In this document: positions 16,562-24,578 of the stretch, piece by piece | How the letters are laid out: each line of letters begins with the position of its first letter | How positions within the stretch are numbered: position 1 is the first letter of the stretch | Source: Ruminococcus sp. | Lineage (GTDB): Bacteria; Bacillota; Clostridia; Oscillospirales; Acutalibacteraceae | DNA: 35,442 bases | Reading direction: 5' to 3' | Assembly (NCBI GenBank): GCA_017473955.1 | Contig: JAFUIK010000053.1 | Span: 1-35,442, forward strand | Program-made: the position numbers and the translations under genes | The notes under the pieces: model-generated | Database searches by the model: none | What the model saw: the letters and a program-made list of their open reading frames with translations, nothing else | What the model was told of the DNA's origin: nothing

Positions 16562-17589
16562 TAGATATAAAGTCACTTTTCGACTACGAAATAGAAAAAC
16601 TTTTGTGTGATAACTCATTCCCTAAATTCAGAACAAAGCAGGTAGTGCAGTGGCTTCAAAAAGGTGTGACATCTTTTTGTCAAATGACCAATATACCGAA
16701 ACAGTTGATTGCTTTTCTTGATGAAAATTGCTACATAGCTGTTGCAAAAGTCGAAAGAAAGTTAGTTTCAAAACTTGATGAAACTGTTAAGTATTTGTTT
16801 TCGTTCAATGACGGAGAATGTGTAGAAAGTGTAGTGATGAAGTATCACCACGGCTATTCTATTTGTATTTCTACTCAGGTAGGGTGCAAAATGGGGTGTA
16901 CCTTTTGTGCCACTGGTAAGAGTGGTTATTCCCGTGATTTAACAGCATCCGAAATGTTAGCACAGATTGAGTCAGCTCAACACGACCTTAATATAAGAAT
17001 TTCTAATATCGTTCTTATGGGTATGGGTGAGCCTCTGGATAACTATGATAATGTAGTAAGATTCCTTAAGCTCGTATCATCCGAAAATTCACTGAATATA
17101 GGTATGAGGCACATTACGCTTTCTACCTGCGGAGTAGTGCCAAGAATTTACGAGCTTGCTGATTTAGGATTACAGCTCACGCTTTCTGTGTCGCTTCATG
17201 CTCCTGTTGATGAAATCAGAAGCACAACGATGCCGATTAACAAAGCGTATAATATATCTGAGCTTTTAAAAGCTTGCAAATATTATATAAATAAAACAAA
17301 TCGACGTATTTCATTTGAGTACGCGATGATTGATTCAGTTAACGATACCGACGAATGTGCAAAATTACTTTCACAGAAGCTTAGCGGTATGCTGTGCCAC
17401 GTTAACCTGATTCCCGTGAATACAGTCAAAGGTACAGGTTATATTAAAAGTAGGTTTGAAAGACAACAAGCTTTCATAGATATATTGTCTAAACATGGCG
17501 TTACTGCAACTGTGAGAAGAACTTTAGGCAGTGATATTAACGCATCATGTGGACAGTTAAAGAGAAATTACAAGGAAGGAGGAATATGA
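16558..17589 (+). CDS. rlmN: 23S rRNA / tRNA adenine-C2 methyltransferase (radical SAM)
   Basis: A 343-residue radical SAM enzyme methylating A2503 of 23S rRNA and A37 of some tRNAs. The 4Fe-4S motif is CKMGCTFC (Cys110, 114, 117). The mechanistic cysteine near the C-terminus is Cys331 in NASCGQL, and GMGEPLDNY (about 155-163) is the conserved GEP motif region. Length is normal. It overlaps rsmB by 4 bases. Its last codons contain the ribosome binding site of the phosphatase gene that follows. It could be confused with the resistance enzyme Cfr, but the operon and normal length favour RlmN. Confidence 0.95.
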   Translation: MIDIKSLFDYEIEKLLCDNSFPKFRTKQVVQWLQKGVTSFCQMTNIPKQLIAFLDENCYIAVAKVERKLVSKLDETVKYLFSFNDGECVESVVMKYHHGYSICISTQVGCKMGCTFCATGKSGYSRDLTASEMLAQIESAQHDLNIRISNIVLMGMGEPLDNYDNVVRFLKLVSSENSLNIGMRHITLSTCGVVPRIYELADLGLQLTLSVSLHAPVDEIRSTTMPINKAYNISELLKACKYYINKTNRRISFEYAMIDSVNDTDECAKLLSQKLSGMLCHVNLIPVNTVKGTGYIKSRFERQQAFIDILSKHGVTATVRRTLGSDINASCGQLKRNYKEGGI

Positions 17590-17590
17590 C

Positions 17591-18316
17591 TTGGAAGTTT
17601 TCTCTAGAAGTGATATAGGATTAGTAAGAAAAGAAAATCAGGACAGTTGTAGCTTCTCTGTCATTTCTTCCAGCTGTGTATGGGCAGTTGTTTGTGACGG
17701 TATGGGTGGAGCGAAAGGTGGTAAAACCGCAAGCTCTACGGCAGTTGAATTTATTACGGAGTTTCTAAACAAAAATTACTCCGAAAAAATGGATGAAGAA
17801 GAACTGTCAGCGTTACTTATAGACGCTGTTGATGGAGCTAATTCTGAGGTTTACAAAAAGGCAATGGAAGATGTGGAGCTTACAGGAATGGGCACTACTT
17901 GCGACCTTGTTTTTATCAGAAATTCTATTGTCCATGTAGTCCACGTCGGTGACAGCCGTACATATTCAATCAGAGGTGGAAAAATTCTTCAGATTACTGA
18001 AGACCATTCTGTTGTGCAGGAAATGGTTAAACGTGGTGAACTAACTCCTGAGCAGGCACAAAATCACCCTAATAAGAATTTTATTACAAGAGCACTTGGA
18101 ATTAATCAGACTTTACATCTTGATTACATAGAAGCGGATTTTCAATACGGTGACGTATTACTTATTTGCTCTGATGGTTTGTCTAACTGTGTTACCACAG
18201 CTGATATTGTCAAGACAGTACACGAAAACCGCGGTGTTCTACTAATTGATACACTTATTGAGCTTGCAAAAATCGGCGGTGGTTCAGATAATATCACCGC
18301 GACCGTAATATATTGA
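17591..18316 (+). CDS. prpC: PP2C-type Ser/Thr protein phosphatase
   Basis: A 241-residue metal-dependent phosphatase (Stp/PrpC). Motifs are SDIGLVRKENQD (7-18), CDGMGG (35-40), VGDSRTYSI (about 116-124) and CSDGLSN (about 193-199), with Asp residues binding two Mn/Mg ions. The start codon is TTG at 17591: AAGGAGGA (17576-17583) sits 7 bases upstream, inside the end of rlmN, and the family's N-terminus aligns there; the ATG at 17586 is out of frame. It dephosphorylates targets of the PASTA kinase encoded 15 bases downstream, a pair that governs cell wall growth, division and dormancy exit in Firmicutes. Confidence 0.95.
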   Translation: MEVFSRSDIGLVRKENQDSCSFSVISSSCVWAVVCDGMGGAKGGKTASSTAVEFITEFLNKNYSEKMDEEELSALLIDAVDGANSEVYKKAMEDVELTGMGTTCDLVFIRNSIVHVVHVGDSRTYSIRGGKILQITEDHSVVQEMVKRGELTPEQAQNHPNKNFITRALGINQTLHLDYIEADFQYGDVLLICSDGLSNCVTTADIVKTVHENRGVLLIDTLIELAKIGGGSDNITATVIY

Positions 18317-18331
18317 GAGGAGTGACATCAA

Positions 18332-20338
18332 ATGGATAAATATACAGGCAAAAAGCTTGATGGCCGATATGAGATAAGAGAGCTTATCGGCGTTGGCGGT
18401 ATGGCTAATGTTTACCATTGTTATGATACAATTGATGATAGAGAGGTTGCTATCAAGATTTTAAAGGACGAGTTTTTAGATAACGAGGATTTTATCCGCA
18501 GATTTAAAAACGAGTCTAAAGCAATCGCTGTGCTTAATCACCCTAACATTGTACGAGTATACGATGTTAGCTTTGGCGATATGATTCAGTACATCGTTAT
18601 GGAGTATATCGATGGCATTACGCTCAAAGAGTATATTGAGATGCAGGGTGTTCTTGACTGGAAAGAAACACTGCATTTAACAACACAGATTTTAAAAGCT
18701 TTACAGCATGCTCACGAAAACGGCATTGTTCATCGTGATATAAAACCACAGAACATTATGTTGTTACAGGATGGTACTATTAAAGTTACTGACTTTGGTA
18801 TTGCTCGTTTTTCCTCAAATGCTACAAGAACAATGACAGAGCAGGCTATCGGCTCAGTGCATTATATCGCACCAGAGCAGGCTAGAGGCGACAAAACTGA
18901 CGGCAAGACAGATATTTATTCTGTTGGCGTTATGATGTACGAGATGCTAACAGGTCAGTTACCGTTTGATGGTGATTCTGCAGTTTCTGTAGCTCTTATG
19001 CAGTTACAGACAACAGCAAAGCGTCCTCGTCAGGTCAATCCTGATATTCCTTCAGGTCTTGAAGAAATCACAATCAAAGCTATGCAAAAAACTCCTGACA
19101 GTAGATACCACTCTGCTGTTGAGATGCTTTCTGACATTGAGCGTTTCAGGCTTAACCCAAGCATCAGCTTTGAATACAAATATTTTGAGGAAAAAGCAGG
19201 CTACAGTGATGCTGTTAAAAAGTCTAAGAAAACTCAAGAGCCTGAAAACTATGGAGATAATCACGAATATTATGATGATTCTCCTGTTAAGTCGCCGGTT
19301 CTTTCTGCTATCAAGGGTGTAATTATCGCTGCTGTTATTGCTTTGCTCATATTTGGAGGTATGGCTTTATACACAGGTTATACTTCTTCTCAGCCTAAGG
19401 AAGAAGTTGTTCCTGATTTTGTTGGTCTTACTATCGCTGAAGCTAATACACTTAACAATGGTCGTTTTGTGTTCACATATGAAAGCAGATACAGCGATGA
19501 GTTTGATGTTGATACAATCATTTATCAGACTCCTGAAGCTAATTCTAAGAAGATTAAAGAGGGCTCAACTATCAATTTAGTTGTCAATTCAGCTGATTCC
19601 GAGGTTGCTGTTCCTTATGTTGGTGTCAGCGGCGATGTCAATGCTACTGTTGAAAAGCTAAAACAGGTAAACCTTGTGCCACAAATTTTATATATCAATT
19701 CTGATAAGGAAGAGCAATCAGTAGATAGTCTGTTCCCACCAATTGGTACAAAAGTTCCTATCGGTTCAACTGTATATGTTATGGTTTCTAAAGGACCATC
19801 TTATGAAGGCATCGAAATGCCTGATATAAAAGGTCTTTCATTATCAGAAGCTCAGGCTCTTCTTGAAGAGCTTGGTTTTGAGAACATAAAGGTTGCTTAT
19901 GATGAAAAGAGTAAAGAGGAAAAAGACGAAGTAATCAGACAGAATCCTGTAACAGGCAGTAAGATTAAGCCTGATTATAACATCGTTATCACTTGCTCAA
20001 AGGGTGAGAAGAAGGAGAAAGAAGCTACCATTTACGTTGATTTACCTTCCGGTGTAACTGGTGAAGTAGAGGTAACTGTGCTCGTAGATGGAGCAGTTGA
20101 TTCTACTTACAGTAAGACTGTAGTTCCTGCTTACAATTCTACTTATACTATAAAAGTTAAAGGTAAGGAAACGGTTACAGTGCTTATCCTTCTCGATGGA
20201 CAAGAATACCGTGAGTATTCCGTTAATTACGAAGAGGGTTATGTAACAACCGTACATTCATATGAGTATCAGGGAGCAGTAACAGAAACAACAGCACCGA
20301 CCGAAGCACCTACAGACGCTGTTGCTGAAGTGCAGTAA
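18332..20338 (+). CDS. prkC: PASTA-domain Ser/Thr protein kinase
   Basis: A 668-residue eukaryotic-like kinase. The cytoplasmic kinase domain (about 12-275) has the Gly loop GVGGMANVY (20-28), Lys42, HRDIKPQN (134-141), DFG (154-156) and APE (180-182), all catalytic residues present. A juxtamembrane linker (about 290-322) leads to one membrane helix (about 327-349). Three PASTA repeats follow outside (about 358-422, 424-490 and 495-560), which in this family bind muropeptides or lipid II. Beyond them is an extra beta-rich domain (about 565-650) and a Thr/Ala/Pro-rich tail ending TEAPTDAVAEVQ. Thr-rich activation loop residues (NATRTMTE, 163-170) are probable autophosphorylation sites. It starts 15 bases after prpC with GAGAGGAG, and is followed after one base by rsgA, a known substrate class of PrkC kinases. 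Confidence 0.96.
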   Translation: MDKYTGKKLDGRYEIRELIGVGGMANVYHCYDTIDDREVAIKILKDEFLDNEDFIRRFKNESKAIAVLNHPNIVRVYDVSFGDMIQYIVMEYIDGITLKEYIEMQGVLDWKETLHLTTQILKALQHAHENGIVHRDIKPQNIMLLQDGTIKVTDFGIARFSSNATRTMTEQAIGSVHYIAPEQARGDKTDGKTDIYSVGVMMYEMLTGQLPFDGDSAVSVALMQLQTTAKRPRQVNPDIPSGLEEITIKAMQKTPDSRYHSAVEMLSDIERFRLNPSISFEYKYFEEKAGYSDAVKKSKKTQEPENYGDNHEYYDDSPVKSPVLSAIKGVIIAAVIALLIFGGMALYTGYTSSQPKEEVVPDFVGLTIAEANTLNNGRFVFTYESRYSDEFDVDTIIYQTPEANSKKIKEGSTINLVVNSADSEVAVPYVGVSGDVNATVEKLKQVNLVPQILYINSDKEEQSVDSLFPPIGTKVPIGSTVYVMVSKGPSYEGIEMPDIKGLSLSEAQALLEELGFENIKVAYDEKSKEEKDEVIRQNPVTGSKIKPDYNIVITCSKGEKKEKEATIYVDLPSGVTGEVEVTVLVDGAVDSTYSKTVVPAYNSTYTIKVKGKETVTVLILLDGQEYREYSVNYEEGYVTTVHSYEYQGAVTETTAPTEAPTDAVAEVQ

Positions 20339-20339
20339 T

Positions 20340-21227
20340 ATGACAGAATTAAAAGGAATTATTATAAAAATAACAGGTGGCTTCTACTATGTAGAGGCCA
20401 ATTCCTGTATATACGAATGTAAAGCAAGAGGGATATTTCGAAAAAGAGGTAATAGTCCACTTGTAGGTGACAGAGTGGAAATCAATGTACCTGATGATGA
20501 CAGTTATTGCTCTATAGAAACAATAGAGAAAAGAAAAAACTCTCTTGTTAGACCTGCACTGGCTAACCTTGACACACTTGTTATCGTTAGTTCAGTGGTT
20601 GAACCGACTGTCAATACTTATATCATTGATAAAATGATATGTGCAGCTGTTGATAAGGGAATTGAACCGGTTGTAGTTTTTTCAAAAACAGACCTGAAGC
20701 CCTGTGATGAGTACTTGGATATTTATAAAAAATCAGGCATCAAAGCTATTGAATACTCAAGTGTTACAAATAAAGGTATTGAAGAAATTATAGAGGTTCT
20801 TAGTGGTAAAATATCTGCATTTTCAGGCAATACAGGTGTAGGAAAATCTACTTTGCTTAATGCTTTATTTCCTGAACTTAATTTGCAAACAGGTGAAATA
20901 AGCGATAAACTCGGTAGAGGTAAACATACTACCAGAACTGTTGAATTGTTTAAGTGCTTTGGTGGTTATGTAGCTGATACTCCTGGTTTTTCAACTGTTG
21001 ATTTAGACAGATATGAAATTATTAAAAAGGACGAATTACAGCACTGTTTCCCTGAATTTGAGGATTATATTGCGGAGTGTAAATTCACTTCCTGTGCCCA
21101 TATATGTGAAAAAGGTTGTGCTGTGATTGAGGCTGTTGAAAATGGTTTGATTTCAAAATCACGACATGACAGCTATGTTAGAATGTACAATGAGGTTAAA
21201 GACCTTAAAGACTGGCAATTAAAATAA
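20340..21227 (+). CDS. rsgA: ribosome small-subunit-dependent GTPase A
   Basis: A 295-residue circularly permuted GTPase that checks late 30S assembly. An OB fold (about 1-65) precedes the GTPase domain, whose motifs come in permuted order: G4 SKTD (115-118), G1 GNTGVGKS (163-170), G2 region GKHTTRT and G3 DTPG (213-216). A zinc knuckle follows (Cys247, Cys252, His254, Cys260). G4 differs from the textbook NKxD, which is common in RsgA of Firmicutes. The start at ATG 20340 gives the standard N-terminus MTELKG; the frame is open further upstream inside prkC. It begins one base after the prkC stop with no strong ribosome binding site, so translational coupling is likely. It is the last protein gene of the operon. 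Confidence 0.95.
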   Translation: MTELKGIIIKITGGFYYVEANSCIYECKARGIFRKRGNSPLVGDRVEINVPDDDSYCSIETIEKRKNSLVRPALANLDTLVIVSSVVEPTVNTYIIDKMICAAVDKGIEPVVVFSKTDLKPCDEYLDIYKKSGIKAIEYSSVTNKGIEEIIEVLSGKISAFSGNTGVGKSTLLNALFPELNLQTGEISDKLGRGKHTTRTVELFKCFGGYVADTPGFSTVDLDRYEIIKKDELQHCFPEFEDYIAECKFTSCAHICEKGCAVIEAVENGLISKSRHDSYVRMYNEVKDLKDWQLK

Positions 21228-21254
21228 TTATATTATATCAGTATGATATTAATC

Positions 21255-21330
<76 letters not shown>

Positions 21331-21357
21331 ACCCCGAGCAATTTGTTCGGGGTTTTG
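21331..21357 (+). terminator. terminator after tRNA-Ala
   Basis: Stem ACCCCGAGCA (21331-21340) with TGTTCGGGGT (21344-21353), one G-U pair, followed by TTTTG. It starts directly at the base after the tRNA CCA and ends the long operon. Confidence 0.85.
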
Positions 21358-21432
21358 TTATTGCTTTTTTACATTTTGTGATATTTATAATTCTTATTTA
21401 CAAAAATGTAATAGATAAATCAGTAGTGTATC

Positions 21433-21462
21433 TTGTAATAATTATATTTGATGTGCTATAAT
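21433..21462 (+). promoter_or_regulatory. sigmaA promoter with extended -10
   Basis: -35 TTGTAA (21433-21438), 18-bp spacer ending TGC, -10 TATAAT (21457-21462), about 44 bases before the pseudokinase ATG. It shows that this gene is transcribed separately from the prkC operon. Confidence 0.7.
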
Positions 21463-21505
21463 AACGACATAATGTGAATTTGCGACTTTTTGGGGGAATA
21501 ATAAT

Positions 21506-23128
21506 ATGCCTTTATGTATGGGTTGCCTTAATGAAATAAATAGCAGTAACAACGTTTGTGGTAATTGCGGTTTCGATAATGCTAAACCTCAGTCTGCTCC
21601 TTTTTTACCATACGGAACAGTTCTCAACAATAAGTATGTTGTAGCAAAAGATTTGGGAACAAACGGTGAGAGCACTCGTTATCTCGGTTATGACAAGACT
21701 ACAGGTAAGGTTATAGTTATCCGTGAGTTTTTACCTATCGGATTATTTGACAGAGTGCAGGATGAAAAGGAGATATCCGTTCTACCTGAAGCTATCAATA
21801 ACTATAGTGTAGCTCTTGCTGATTTCGAGGACTATTATAATAAAATTAAATCTCTTTCTGACTTATCTGCTGTTGTAGTAATTGAGGATATCTTCAGAGA
21901 AAATAACACATGTTATGTAATCGAAGAAAGTGATGATAATATACCTTTTACCGAGTATGTTAAGAAAAACGGTGGTCATTTAGAATGGGATACAGCTAGA
22001 CCATTGTTTATGCCGATTATTTCTCTCCTTGAAGCCTTGCATAAAAATGGTATCGGTCATTATGCTGTGTCACCATCCAACTTGTCTGTTAACGCTGAGG
22101 GCAAGCTTATATTATCAGGCTTTTCTACTGAAAACGAGCGTAAACGCGGTACTATGCTTAAGTCTCAGTTGTTCAGTGGTTGTGCTGCACCCGAGCAGTA
22201 TCGTAACGATAATGTTTTAGATGTTTCAACTGATATTTATGGATTTACTGCTACTCTGTTTTATGCACTCACAGGCAATCTGCCTGCTAATGCTAAAGAG
22301 AGAGAAAAGGATTCTCGTTTGCTAATCAGTACTAATACTGTTAAGCGTTTACCTCCACATGTTGTTACAACTCTGGCAAATGGTCTGCAGATGCGTAGAG
22401 ATGCTCGTATATCTGACTTTGAAGAATTGCGTTCCCAGCTTTCTGTAGCATCAACCGTACAGGCTATTCAGGAGGAGATTTCCCGTACTGCTAGTATGAC
22501 TCCAATCTATAAAGATGGCGAAAATAAATCCAATGTAAACGCAACAGCTGTTGGCATTGTTGCAACTATAGTTGCTTTGCTCTTATTCTCGGCTATCGGA
22601 CTATATTGGCTTTCAATCAATCCACTTCAGGGATTATTTAAAGACGAGACTGTAGCTCCGACTACTGTAGCCGCTACTGAAGGTTGGACAGGACCTGTTG
22701 TTGCTGATTATGTTGGTAAAACATACGAAGAGGTTGTTGCCGCTGTTGAAGCTGACGGCTCTATTACTCTTAAGGTTTCTGCTGACGGTGAATATAGCGA
22801 CACAGTACCGCAGGGAACAGTTATCTCACAGACTCCTTCTGCAGGTGAGCCTATTACATCAGGCTCCTCGCTTATATACGTTGTATTGAGTAAAGGTCCT
22901 GAAATGAAGAAGCTACCTGAAGTTGAAGGCAAAACACTCACCGAAGCTTCTAAGGAGCTTATTGAACTTGGATACATTGTTCTTCAGGAAGCCGAGTACA
23001 GTGGCAATTATGCTGAAGGTGTAGTAATGGGTTATGTTAACCTTTCTCCGGGAGATTCTGTTGAATCGGGTTCCGAAATTACTTTAAGAGTAAGCAAAGG
23101 TACAGAGATTACTGACGAAGACGAATAA
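21506..23128 (+). CDS. zinc-ribbon, kinase-like (probable pseudokinase), PASTA membrane protein
   Basis: A 540-residue protein. Order: zinc ribbon (Cys4, Cys7, Cys18, Cys21 in CMGC and CGNC); kinase-like domain (about 37-315); membrane helix (about 345-367); Thr/Pro-rich linker; and two PASTA repeats (about 397-463 and 468-530) ending in an acidic tail. The kinase fold is suggested by NKYVVAKDLGTNGESTRYLGYD, by the helix before the catalytic loop (LLEALHKNGIGH) and by a retained APE (228-230). Catalytic residues are missing: the ATP lysine position reads VIVIREF (Arg73), HRDxKPxN reads HYAVSPSN (185-192), and DFG is replaced by SGF (204-206). It should therefore not transfer phosphate in the usual way. 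A GGGGGAATAATA stretch precedes the ATG. It lies just downstream of the prpC-prkC-rsgA block. A role as receptor or scaffold sensing cell wall fragments is inference. Confidence 0.88.
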   Translation: MPLCMGCLNEINSSNNVCGNCGFDNAKPQSAPFLPYGTVLNNKYVVAKDLGTNGESTRYLGYDKTTGKVIVIREFLPIGLFDRVQDEKEISVLPEAINNYSVALADFEDYYNKIKSLSDLSAVVVIEDIFRENNTCYVIEESDDNIPFTEYVKKNGGHLEWDTARPLFMPIISLLEALHKNGIGHYAVSPSNLSVNAEGKLILSGFSTENERKRGTMLKSQLFSGCAAPEQYRNDNVLDVSTDIYGFTATLFYALTGNLPANAKEREKDSRLLISTNTVKRLPPHVVTTLANGLQMRRDARISDFEELRSQLSVASTVQAIQEEISRTASMTPIYKDGENKSNVNATAVGIVATIVALLLFSAIGLYWLSINPLQGLFKDETVAPTTVAATEGWTGPVVADYVGKTYEEVVAAVEADGSITLKVSADGEYSDTVPQGTVISQTPSAGEPITSGSSLIYVVLSKGPEMKKLPEVEGKTLTEASKELIELGYIVLQEAEYSGNYAEGVVMGYVNLSPGDSVESGSEITLRVSKGTEITDEDE

Positions 23129-23129
23129 A

Positions 23130-23158
23130 AAACAGGTGGGTTTATAGCCCACCTGTAC
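23130..23158. terminator. convergent terminator
   Basis: Stem ACAGGTGGG (23132-23140) with CCCACCTGT (23148-23156). The T run is strong on the minus strand (TTTTTTATT) and weak on the plus strand, so it mainly serves the XRE regulator but probably ends both genes. Confidence 0.8.
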
Positions 23159-23167
23159 TTATATAAT

Positions 23168-23836
23168 TTACTTTTTGAACTTCATATTACTTTCTGCATG
23201 TTGTATTAGGTTGAAAACAGAACTTGCGATTTGAGGATATTCCGATGCAATACTGTCGGGAGATATTTCGAGTTCAGCACATTGTTTTACAAAATCAATG
23301 TCGCACGACGGGTCTGTCGCACTAGTTACTCTTGTTGAAATTACCTGCATTGCAGCCGTTGAAAAACCTGAGTATACCTCTTTGTGTACTGCAAACATAT
23401 CCTGAGGATTATTTCTGTTTGCTGAATACACTTTCCTAAACATATTATATGTTGCCAGCATCAAGTAATTTGAAACATTGTTTGAAAGCTTGCGATTTCC
23501 GATTTTTATCAGGTAGTCATATAGTACACCTTGAGTGTTTTGTATTAGTTTTTTGTTAACAATCTGAGATACCGCATCACGCTTTGCTTTTGACACATCA
23601 TCGCTTATATCTGTAATATCGCTGTATCTCTGCGGTGTACGACCGAGCAGATAGTCACACGATACATCATAGTAATCTGCTATTTTTATCAGGAATTCCA
23701 ACCCACATTCTCTTATGCCTTTTTCATAGTGTGAGAGTAGTGCTTGAGAAACACCCAAGTCATTGGCCACTTGCTTTTGGCTTAACTTCTTTTCTTTTCT
23801 TAGCAGGGTTATTATTCTAGAAAAATCCTTATTCAT
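23168..23836 (-). CDS. XRE-family transcriptional regulator with C-terminal domain
   Basis: A 222-residue protein. The N-terminal Cro/CI-type helix-turn-helix (about 7-65) is clear: LSQKQVANDLGVSQALLSHYEKG (about 18-40), then LIKIADYYDVSCDYLLGRTPQ. After a linker, an all-helical C-terminal domain (about 85-222) of unknown family follows, possibly for dimerisation or ligand sensing. No membrane helix or metal motif is seen. It is transcribed divergently from the histidine phosphatase; a perfect palindrome overlies its own -35, consistent with autorepression. The start ATG 23836 follows AAAAAGGTGG. Regulated genes are unknown apart from this inference. Confidence 0.87.
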   Translation of the reverse strand: MNKDFSRIITLLRKEKKLSQKQVANDLGVSQALLSHYEKGIRECGLEFLIKIADYYDVSCDYLLGRTPQRYSDITDISDDVSKAKRDAVSQIVNKKLIQNTQGVLYDYLIKIGNRKLSNNVSNYLMLATYNMFRKVYSANRNNPQDMFAVHKEVYSGFSTAAMQVISTRVTSATDPSCDIDFVKQCAELEISPDSIASEYPQIASSVFNLIQHAESNMKFKK

Positions 23837-23861
23837 ACCAATACCACCTTTTTATACAGAT

Positions 23862-23890
23862 AGTATAATATATATATTACAATTTGTAAA
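23862..23890 (-). promoter_or_regulatory. sigmaA promoter of XRE regulator
   Basis: Minus strand -35 TTTACA (23885-23890), 17-bp spacer, -10 TATACT (23862-23867). A plus-strand TATAAT (23864-23869) overlaps the same -10 and may serve the divergent phosphatase, though no good -35 is paired with it. Confidence 0.65.
23877..23889. promoter_or_regulatory. 13-bp perfect palindrome, candidate operator
   Basis: TTACAA-T-TTGTAA, 6-bp arms around one central base, lying across the -35 of the XRE gene promoter and just before the ribosome binding site of the divergent phosphatase gene. Confidence 0.5.
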
Positions 23891-23902
23891 GTCGGAGGGC
23901 TT

Positions 23903-24529
23903 ATGAAATCTTATAAAATTCATTTAATCAGACATGGTGCAATAGAAGATACTTTATCGGGAGCTTATATCGGTACAACTGATGTTTCGTTATCCGATGA
24001 AGGTAAGCGTCAACTAAAACTACTTGACCATAATATGGATTATCCATATGCTCAGGTGCTCTTTACCAGTCCGCTTAAGCGTTGCAAGGAAACCTGCAAA
24101 ATTATTTATAGCCACTTGGAGCCTATCGTAATTGATCAGCTTATTGAATGTAATTTTGGCGAGTGGGAGGGTAAAACCGCAGATGAGCTCTCGGGTGACC
24201 CTGATTTTTCAAAATGGTTAGCTGGTGATAGTGAAATCAAACCTCCTCGCGGTGAGAGTAATAACGACTTTACTCGCAGAATTTGTTTGATGTTTGAAAA
24301 TATCGTTAACGGACTCATTAAAACAGGTACGACCGATTGTGTGATTGTCACGCACGGAGGAATTATTATGACATTACTTGCTGTTTATGGCTTGCCACAA
24401 GCTAAACCTTTTGATTGGGCTTGCGATAACGGCTACGGATATTCTATGCGTATAACACCGATGCTCTGGCAAAGAGATAAGGTAGCTGAGGTTTATGACC
24501 TTATTCCTAAAGAAAGAGAAGAAGATTAG
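23903..24529 (+). CDS. histidine phosphatase family protein
   Basis: A 208-residue member of the phosphoglycerate mutase-like branch. The phospho-accepting His11 is in IRHGAIED; Arg60 is in SPLKRCKET; Glu82 lies ahead of GEWEGK; and His151 is in VTHGG. This is the full catalytic set for a phosphatase acting through phosphohistidine. The GEWEGKTADEL block resembles alpha-ribazole phosphatase (CobC) and general PhoE-type phosphatases, but no cobalamin genes are nearby, so I leave the substrate open. CGGAGGG precedes the ATG. It is divergent from the XRE regulator and may be controlled by it. Confidence 0.9.
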   Translation: MKSYKIHLIRHGAIEDTLSGAYIGTTDVSLSDEGKRQLKLLDHNMDYPYAQVLFTSPLKRCKETCKIIYSHLEPIVIDQLIECNFGEWEGKTADELSGDPDFSKWLAGDSEIKPPRGESNNDFTRRICLMFENIVNGLIKTGTTDCVIVTHGGIIMTLLAVYGLPQAKPFDWACDNGYGYSMRITPMLWQRDKVAEVYDLIPKEREED

Positions 24530-24534
24530 CACAG

Positions 24535-24562
24535 AAAAAGCACTGCGTGAGCAGTGCTTTTT
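24535..24562. terminator. bidirectional terminator
   Basis: Perfect 12-bp stem AAAAAGCACTGC/GCAGTGCTTTTT with a GTGA tetraloop, giving T runs in both directions for the phosphatase and malic enzyme genes. Confidence 0.87.
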
Positions 24563-24578
24563 GTATATCATATTCTTG

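Noticed and set aside
16558-17589. Possible Cfr-type resistance methyltransferase
   Set aside because: The gene sits in the conserved rsmB-rlmN-prpC order and has RlmN length and motifs.
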